From: SMWC01 sp963581225
GTDB taxonomy: Bacteria > Pseudomonadota > Gammaproteobacteria > Steroidobacterales > Rariloculaceae
Assembly (NCBI GenBank): GCA_963581225.1
Contig: CAUZMW010000049.1
Span: 1 to 19,709 of the forward strand
DNA: 19,709 nt
Direction: 5' to 3'
The translations under genes and the position numbers were made by a program. A model generated the notes under the pieces. The model was not told where the DNA came from. It searched no databases and saw only the letters and a list, made by a program, of their open reading frames with translations. Of this stretch, positions 14,898 through 19,709 are shown piece by piece; the first letter of the stretch is position 1, and every line of letters begins with the position of its first letter.

Positions 14898-15683
14898 GTG
14901 AATACGCTCGTCTTCGACATAGAAACTATACCGGATGTTGCGCTCGGCCGGCGTCTGCACGGCGTAGACGACCTGGACGATGACTCCGTCGCTAAGATCA
15001 TGTTTTTCAAACAGCGTCAGGCGCGTCAGACGGACTTCCTGCCGCTGCCACAGCATCGGATCGTGGCCATTTCGGCGGTGCTAAGAAGTCGCGACGATTT
15101 GCATATCTTTACCTTAGGTGACATCGACGCGACAGAGAAAAAGATCGTGCAGCGCTTCTACGACGGTTTGCAGCGTTACTCGCCGGAACTCGTGTCGTGG
15201 AACGGCTCGGGATTTGATCTTCCAGTGCTGCACTATCGCTCATTACTTCACGGCGTCAACGCGGAACGTTACTGGGAGCTGGGCGATAGCGATCGAGAGT
15301 TTCGCTACAACAATTACCTGAGTCGATTCCACTGGCGACATGTGGATTTGATGGATGTGCTTGCCGGCTTTCAGTTCGCTGGGCGCTCATCGCTGGAGCA
15401 AATCGCTACGCTGCTCGGGTTTCCCGGTAAACTCGGAATGAGCGGCGATCAGGTGTGGGGCCGTTACCAGAGCGGAGATCTGAAAGCGATTCGAGACTAT
15501 TGCGAGACGGATGCGCTTAACACCTATCTGATTTATCTCCGCTTCCAGCTCGTCCGCGGGATCCTCGACGAGGCTCGCTATCAAGCGGAGCTCGAGCTTC
15601 TTGAGACAAAACTGAAAGAGGCCGGAAGTCCTCATCTCGATGAGTTTTTAGCAGCATGGCGCTCGGTACGTGATGTCGAGTAG
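14898..15683 (+). CDS. Predicted 3'-5' exonuclease (DnaQ-fold, PolB-exonuclease-like)
   Basis: The 261-residue product begins NTLVFDIETIPD, giving the ExoI motif (Asp7, Glu9). It continues with ExoII, VSWNGSGFDLPVL (Asp107), and ExoIII, RDYCETDALNTYLIYLRF (Asp205). The four acidic residues of a DEDD nuclease are therefore present. It matches the stand-alone family related to the exonuclease domain of family-B DNA polymerases. Substrate and role are not established. I chose GTG 14898, with GGAAG about 8 nt upstream, over GTG 14874, which lies inside acpS. Its 3' end overlaps rlmD. Confidence 0.85.
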   Translation: MNTLVFDIETIPDVALGRRLHGVDDLDDDSVAKIMFFKQRQARQTDFLPLPQHRIVAISAVLRSRDDLHIFTLGDIDATEKKIVQRFYDGLQRYSPELVSWNGSGFDLPVLHYRSLLHGVNAERYWELGDSDREFRYNNYLSRFHWRHVDLMDVLAGFQFAGRSSLEQIATLLGFPGKLGMSGDQVWGRYQSGDLKAIRDYCETDALNTYLIYLRFQLVRGILDEARYQAELELLETKLKEAGSPHLDEFLAAWRSVRDVE

Positions 15684-16977
15684 TCCAGGCCATGTAGAAG
15701 CGGAAATCATCGATCTAACCCACGACGGGTTGGGCGTTGCGGATCTGGACGGGCGCAGAATATTCGTCGCCGGCGCGCTAGTAGGGGAGCGTGTGCGCAT
15801 CGCCCCGAGACGCCGCAAGCGGCGGTACCAGGAAGCAGAACTCGTCGAAGTACTGCGGCCGGCTGAGACTCGCGTCGATCCGCCTTGTCAATATTTCGGC
15901 CGCTGCGGCGGTTGCGCCGTTCAGCATCTCGCCTACCCAGCGCAGGTCGAATTCAAGGAGGCTGTTGTCAGGGAGACCCTGGCGCGGATCGCCGATCTCG
16001 AGCCCGCGGAGTGGCTCGCTCCGATTACCGGACCAGAGTGGCATTACCGCCGCCGTGCTCGTCTCGGTGCTAGATTCGTCGCCGGTAAGGACCGCGTCCT
16101 CGTCGGTTTCAAGGAGCGAGCTACGCGTTTCGTCACCGACATGTCGAGTTGTCGCGTGATCGTGAAGCCACTGGACGCATTGCCCGAGCCACTTGCGAAG
16201 CTGATCGATCAGACGACGCTGACGAAGCGACTGCCACAGGCGGAGTTCGCTGTGGGCGAAGCGGCTCGAGCCGTCGTCCTGCGGGTGCTGGATGAGCCCA
16301 GCGCGGAGGATCTGAGCCTGTTTCGGACATTCGGACAGCAGCACGATATCGATATCTATCTGCAGCGCGGCGGACCGGGAACGGTCCAGGCGCTTGATCC
16401 GGATACGGCGAAGACGCTCGCCTACAGTCTGCCCGAGTTCGACGTCACGCTGGAGTTCGCGCCGACGGACTTCGTGCAGGTCAATGCGCAGGTTAACGAG
16501 GCGATGGTTCGCCGGACGACCGAGCTCCTGGACGTAGCGCCGACCGACCGAGTCCTGGATCTCTACTGCGGTCTCGGCAACTTCAGCCTGCCGCTCGCGC
16601 GACAGGCCGCTACAGTACTCGGTGTAGAGGGCGAGGGCGGTCTCGTCGCCCGTGCGGCGCACAATGCCCGCCGCAACGGCCTCAAGAACGCCCACTTCGT
16701 CACGGCCGATCTGTCTGAGCCCGACTGGAGTTTCATGCGGGAGTCGTGGGACCTGGTCATACTGGATCCACCGCGATCGGGCGCGCACGCTGCCGTGACG
16801 CAAATGAAGCGTATGGGGCCGCGGCGCGTGGCCTATGTCTCGTGCCACCCCGCGACGTTGGCGCGGGATGCCAAAGAGCTAATCGACCAGGGGTATCGGC
16901 TGCGCGCGGCCGGTATCGCGGATATGTTCCCGCATACGCATCACGTCGAGGCGATGGCGCTGTTCGAACGGCGCTAG
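15673..16977 (+). CDS. rlmD: 23S rRNA (uracil-C5) methyltransferase RlmD (RumA)
   Basis: The 434-residue enzyme has an N-terminal TRAM domain (about 8-62) and the 4Fe-4S cluster cysteines in PCQYFGRCGGCAVQH (Cys72, 78, 81) with Cys160. The Rossmann methyltransferase domain follows: DRVLDLYCGLGNFSLPLA for SAM binding, ILDPPRSGA, and the catalytic VSCHPATLARD (Cys391) with the base Glu in FPHTHHVE (Glu426). The cluster and architecture favour RlmD (m5U1939) over RlmC or TrmA. The catalytic loop has His where Asn is commoner (SCNPAT). It starts at ATG 15673, inside the exonuclease gene's 3' end; GTG 15670 is also possible. Confidence 0.92.
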   Translation: MSSSPGHVEAEIIDLTHDGLGVADLDGRRIFVAGALVGERVRIAPRRRKRRYQEAELVEVLRPAETRVDPPCQYFGRCGGCAVQHLAYPAQVEFKEAVVRETLARIADLEPAEWLAPITGPEWHYRRRARLGARFVAGKDRVLVGFKERATRFVTDMSSCRVIVKPLDALPEPLAKLIDQTTLTKRLPQAEFAVGEAARAVVLRVLDEPSAEDLSLFRTFGQQHDIDIYLQRGGPGTVQALDPDTAKTLAYSLPEFDVTLEFAPTDFVQVNAQVNEAMVRRTTELLDVAPTDRVLDLYCGLGNFSLPLARQAATVLGVEGEGGLVARAAHNARRNGLKNAHFVTADLSEPDWSFMRESWDLVILDPPRSGAHAAVTQMKRMGPRRVAYVSCHPATLARDAKELIDQGYRLRAAGIADMFPHTHHVEAMALFERR

Positions 16978-16998
16978 CCGGCGTTAGCCTTTTCCTCT

Positions 16999-17111
16999 AT
17001 GGCGGTCGCAATAGTCCATGGCTCGCTGCGCCTTACCCGCCACGCTCTTATCCGGCGTTACTGCCAGCGGCTGCGTTCGCCATGAACTATCACACCCGCT
17101 GGTCATGGGCA
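16999..17111 (-). repeat. Dispersed 113-bp structured repeat, copy B
   Basis: This copy differs from 8185-8297 at six of 113 positions, with no indels across the core. The minus-strand stem pairs plus 17079-17094 with 17007-17022. The crossing 7-nt pair is plus 17064-17070 with 17096-17102, fully Watson-Crick here. The copy begins 22 nt after the rlmD stop and ends 50 nt before nagZ, in the same orientation as copy A. Similarity fades within about ten bases on each side, so the element has defined edges. No target-site duplication is evident. Confidence 0.85.
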
Positions 17112-17148
17112 GCGGGGTGTTTCGCACGGCGGTAATCCAAGCGTCCTG

Positions 17149-17154
17149 TATCAT
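17149..17154 (+). promoter_or_regulatory. Candidate -10 box (TATCAT) immediately before nagZ
   Basis: TATCAT ends 6 nt before the nagZ ATG, so a transcript from it would begin at or next to the start codon. No good -35 box is visible, which keeps confidence low. Confidence 0.25.
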
Positions 17155-17160
17155 GCGCGA

Positions 17161-18204
17161 ATGTCGCTCGGACCCCTGATGATCGATCTTAAGGCCATCT
17201 CTATCGACGAGGTCGAGCTCGCCTGGCTCCGGTCGCTGTCGGTCTGCGGGGTCATCCTGTTCGCCCGAAACTTCGCGAGCCTGCAACAGCTCGAGGCGTT
17301 GGTCGACTCGATACACGCCGTGCGCGAGCCGCCGCTCCTCGTCGCGGTCGATCAGGAAGGTGGCCGAGTACAACGCTTCCATGAGCCGTTTACGCGACTA
17401 CCCCCGATGCGCAGTCTGGGTCATCTCTACGATGAAGACATGGGGCAAGCGCTACAAGCGGCGCGGGCGTTCGGTTGGCTGATGGCGGCGGAGCTACGTG
17501 CGGTCGATATCGATATCAGCTTCGCACCCGTCGTCGATCTCGATCGCGGGCTTGCCGAAGTAATCGGCGACCGCGCGCTGCATTCGAGTGCGACCGCGGT
17601 AAGCCAGTTGGCATCGCAGTTCGCGTCCGGCGTACACGACGCCGGCATGGCCGTCACGGCGAAGCATTTTCCGACTCATGCGGGAGCCGTCAGTGACTCC
17701 CATACCGAATCCGCCACTGATTCGCGGGACTTCAGCGCTCTGTGGGACGATCTCCAGCCCTACCGGCATCTCATCAGCACCCGGCTCGATGCGGTCATGG
17801 TGGCTCATGTCGGGTTCCCTGCGGTCGATCCTCTTCCTGCGAGCTTCTCATCCTGGTGGCTCAAACAACAATTGCGTGACGGGCTCGGCTACGGTGGCGC
17901 GATCGTGTCGGACGACATTGCCATGGCGGGCGCGAATGCCGTCGGCAGCTGTGCGGATCGTGCCCTCAAGGCTCTCGCGGCTGGGTGTGACATGATTTTG
18001 TTGTGTAACTCGCCGGGCGAGATACCGGCCGTCCTCGATGCGCTGGAAAATTATGTTAGCCCTCCCTCGCAGCTGCATCTGATGCGACTGCGCGGTCAGA
18101 CTCGGCAAAGATGGGAGGCGCTGCGAGCCTCGACTGAGTGGCAAGACGCGAGCGACACGGTAGCGGCGCTGTCCGCCACGCCGGACTTTCGGCTTGAAGG
18201 CTAA
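17161..18204 (+). CDS. nagZ: Beta-N-acetylhexosaminidase NagZ (peptidoglycan recycling)
   Basis: This 347-residue cytoplasmic glycoside hydrolase family 3 enzyme removes GlcNAc from recycled muropeptides, and its product can induce AmpC in some bacteria. It opens with SLGPLMIDL and carries VAVDQEGGRVQRF (64-73), FTRLPPM, KHFP (168-171), the histidine general acid/base in DSH (His181) and the nucleophile in SDDIAM (Asp251). The motif normally written KHFPGHG reads KHFPTHA, so two usually invariant glycines are changed while spacing to the DSH histidine is kept. ATG 17161 gives the standard N-terminus; no ribosome-binding site is clear. Repeat copy B lies directly upstream. Confidence 0.93.
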   Translation: MSLGPLMIDLKAISIDEVELAWLRSLSVCGVILFARNFASLQQLEALVDSIHAVREPPLLVAVDQEGGRVQRFHEPFTRLPPMRSLGHLYDEDMGQALQAARAFGWLMAAELRAVDIDISFAPVVDLDRGLAEVIGDRALHSSATAVSQLASQFASGVHDAGMAVTAKHFPTHAGAVSDSHTESATDSRDFSALWDDLQPYRHLISTRLDAVMVAHVGFPAVDPLPASFSSWWLKQQLRDGLGYGGAIVSDDIAMAGANAVGSCADRALKALAAGCDMILLCNSPGEIPAVLDALENYVSPPSQLHLMRLRGQTRQRWEALRASTEWQDASDTVAALSATPDFRLEG

Positions 18205-18246
18205 CGACATGGGCGACGCCGAAATAGTCGAGGACGCAGCGGCATC

Positions 18247-19002
18247 GTGATAGGTGGTGATCTCGGGCTCATTGTAGGCAGCGGTTTTGAGTCTCTCGAT
18301 CTGCAAATCGCCAGTCGTAGCCCGACCAAAACGCCGTACGGACCGGCTTCGAGCCCGATTCTTGCTGCCTCGTTCGGCGAAGACCGGGTCGCGTGTATCG
18401 CGCGTCACGGGGAGAGCGGGAAGATTCCGCCTCACGCAGTGAACTATCGAGCGAATATGTGGAGTTTGCATCAGCATGGTGTCAGGCGCTGTCTTGCGAT
18501 CAACACTGTGGGCTCGATCGACTCCGGGTTTCATCCCGGGGAATTTGCGATACCGGATCAGCTTATCGACTACACCTGGGGCCGCGAGCACTCGTTCTAC
18601 GACGGTAGCAATGACGAACTGGATCACGTCGAGTTTACGGAGCCGCTCGACCCGGAACTGCGCGGACGGATCGCGGCAGCGGCACAAGCGCTTGGCTGCT
18701 CCGTTCACCTCGGAGTCTATGGTGTGACCCAGGGCCCGAGGCTGGAGACGGCTGCAGAGATCAACCGTTTCGAACGGGACGGTTGCACGATGGTGGGAAT
18801 GACCGCGATGCCCGAAGCGGCGCTGGCCCGGGAACTCGGTATCCACTACGCAATGTGTGCCGTCTCGGTCAATTATGCGGCCGGCCGCGGGTCGGGCGAC
18901 GAGCCGATCCCTGCCCAGTTTGCGCGCTTCGCCGCTATCGGAATGCAACGCGTCGGCTTGCTACTCGATTTGCTCGTTCCGGAACTGATCGCCGCTGACT
19001 GA
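18247..19002 (+). CDS. S-methyl-5'-thioinosine phosphorylase-type purine nucleoside phosphorylase
   Basis: The 251-residue product belongs to the MTAP/PNP phosphorylase family: GLIVGSGFESL (phosphate loop), ARHGESGKIPPHAVNYRANM, NTVGSID, YGVTQGPRLETAAEI and GMTAMPEAALARELGI are the conserved blocks. The region after the purine-contact strand reads AVSVNYAAGRG rather than the TDYD of methylthioadenosine phosphorylases. It lies directly after nagZ, as does the Pseudomonas aeruginosa S-methyl-5'-thioinosine phosphorylase (PA3004). That points to salvage of methylthioinosine to hypoxanthine and methylthioribose 1-phosphate. The start is GTG 18247, 42 nt after nagZ. Exact substrate is inferred. 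Confidence 0.82.
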   Translation: MIGGDLGLIVGSGFESLDLQIASRSPTKTPYGPASSPILAASFGEDRVACIARHGESGKIPPHAVNYRANMWSLHQHGVRRCLAINTVGSIDSGFHPGEFAIPDQLIDYTWGREHSFYDGSNDELDHVEFTEPLDPELRGRIAAAAQALGCSVHLGVYGVTQGPRLETAAEINRFERDGCTMVGMTAMPEAALARELGIHYAMCAVSVNYAAGRGSGDEPIPAQFARFAAIGMQRVGLLLDLLVPELIAAD

Positions 19003-19047
19003 GTATTCTGTAATGTCGGTGCTTTCGTTCCGATGTGATCTGAGTCC

Positions 19048-19077
19048 TTGATCCTCCGGCGGCCTGTCGGCGAATAT
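19048..19077 (+). promoter_or_regulatory. Weak candidate promoter before the PAS-GGDEF gene
   Basis: TTGATC at 19048-19053 and GAATAT at 19072-19077 are separated by 18 nt, in the 111-nt gap after the phosphorylase gene. The -10 match is poor. Nothing else is recognisable in this gap. Confidence 0.25.
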
Positions 19078-19113
19078 TGAGCGGATCTCTCTGGGAAGGA
19101 ACCCGGACTCGCA

Positions 19114-19709
19114 GTGAAGCACCTAAGCCGTAAGATTCTGGAGCAAATGCTTGCCCACAGCTCCGAAGGAATCATCGTTGCGGCTGCGAATGATCCCGAA
19201 TTTCCGGTCGTCTACGCCAACCCGGCCTACGAGCGCCTTACCGGCGCCAGCGCCGACGAGCTACGGGGCAGTGTCTGCCACTACTGAGCGGCAGCGACCT
19301 GGACGAGAAGGAGACGGAGCAGCTGAAGGCCGCTCTCATTCGCGGTGGTTTTTACGTGACGCATCTCGCCGGCCGGCATGAAGATGGCACGGACTCAGTC
19401 GGCCAGGTGCGGGCAGAGCCACTGTACGGTCCGCGTGGTGAAGTCCACTACATCATGGTCTCCCAAACTCCTGTCTCTGCAGCGCGCGGAGGCAGTTCAG
19501 GCGTCGAAGTTGGCGTGCTGCAGCGGGAATTTCGACGTGTACGGCAGAAACTTACGTCGATGGATCGATTGGACTCGGGCACCGGCGTGTTCCGCTACGA
19601 ATACTTCCTGGAACTAGCGGAGCGGGATTTCATGATGGCCAGGCGAGATAAGCGACTGGTTGCCGTAGTTCTGTTCGATATCGTTGATCTGGACGCTTAT
19701 GGTCAGACT
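19114..19709 (+). pseudogene. PAS-GGDEF-type signalling protein, frameshifted, cut by the window edge
   Basis: From GTG 19114 the first frame gives KHLSRKILEQMLAHSSEGI, then VVYANPAYERLTGASADELRG, a PAS-domain opening. It stops at TGA 19285-19287. The -1 frame continues the same domain at once with LSGSDLDEKETEQLKAAL, then GPRGEVHYIMVSQTPVS, the usual PAS end. A linker helix and the start of a GGDEF-like domain follow (MDRLDSGTGVFRYEYFLELA, then VAVVLFDIVDLDAY), open to the window edge. A single-base deletion near 19283 explains the break. No slippery heptamer is present. Intact homologues would make or sense cyclic-di-GMP signals; the GGDEF motif itself lies outside the window. A sequencing error cannot be excluded. 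Confidence 0.72.

Noticed and set aside
15778..16848. Long minus-strand open frame (356 codons) opposite rlmD
   Set aside because: It is a composition shadow in a GC-rich gene; rlmD has all catalytic motifs on the plus strand and the reverse translation resembles no family I know.
16999..17111. Repeat as an HDV-like ribozyme or RNase P-like RNA
   Set aside because: The crossing stems recall such topologies, but the required helix order, catalytic core residues and conserved blocks cannot be recognised.
17848..18948. Long minus-strand open frame (366 codons) opposite nagZ and the phosphorylase gene
   Set aside because: It runs across two well-recognised plus-strand genes and shows no recognisable motifs.

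Overview
The window reads as a chromosomal core segment of a gammaproteobacterium outside the enteric group. Evidence is the order sdhCDAB-sdhE-ygfX, rpoE-rseABC, lepA-lepB-DUF4845-rnc-era-recO-pdxJ-acpS, then rlmD and nagZ. This resembles the Xanthomonadales/Pseudomonas arrangement but lacks nadB and mucD. Base composition is moderately GC-rich throughout and all intact genes lie on the + strand. I cannot name genus or species from sequence alone.

Layout. (1) 1-622: decayed IS1182-type transposase on the - strand, running off the left edge. (2) 716-5083: succinate dehydrogenase locus: an SDHAF4-like assembly factor (DUF1674), sdhC, sdhD, sdhA, sdhB, the FAD-attachment factor sdhE, and a ygfX/cptA homologue that looks broken. 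(3) 5228-8150: envelope-stress module: sigma-E, anti-sigma RseA, periplasmic RseB, RseC and a glutaredoxin-like protein. (4) 8398-16977: a very compact run, often with overlapping stop/start codons: lepA, lepB, DUF4845, rnc, era, recO, pdxJ, acpS, a DnaQ-fold exonuclease and rlmD. (5) 17161-19002: nagZ (peptidoglycan recycling) and an S-methyl-5'-thioinosine phosphorylase-type enzyme (purine/methionine salvage). (6) 19114-19709: a PAS-GGDEF-type signalling gene interrupted by a frameshift and cut by the right edge.

The most unusual item is a 113-bp repeat present twice (8185-8297 and 16999-17111; 107 of 113 positions identical), each copy between a gene end and the next gene start. Read as - strand RNA, both copies form a 16-bp stem closing the element. 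All four substitutions that fall in proposed stems preserve pairing as G-U/A-U or G-U/G-C exchanges, and the other two lie in a loop. This suggests a structured RNA or palindromic mobile repeat that I do not recognise. The three disrupted genes (transposase, ygfX, PAS-GGDEF) contrast with the intact housekeeping genes around them.
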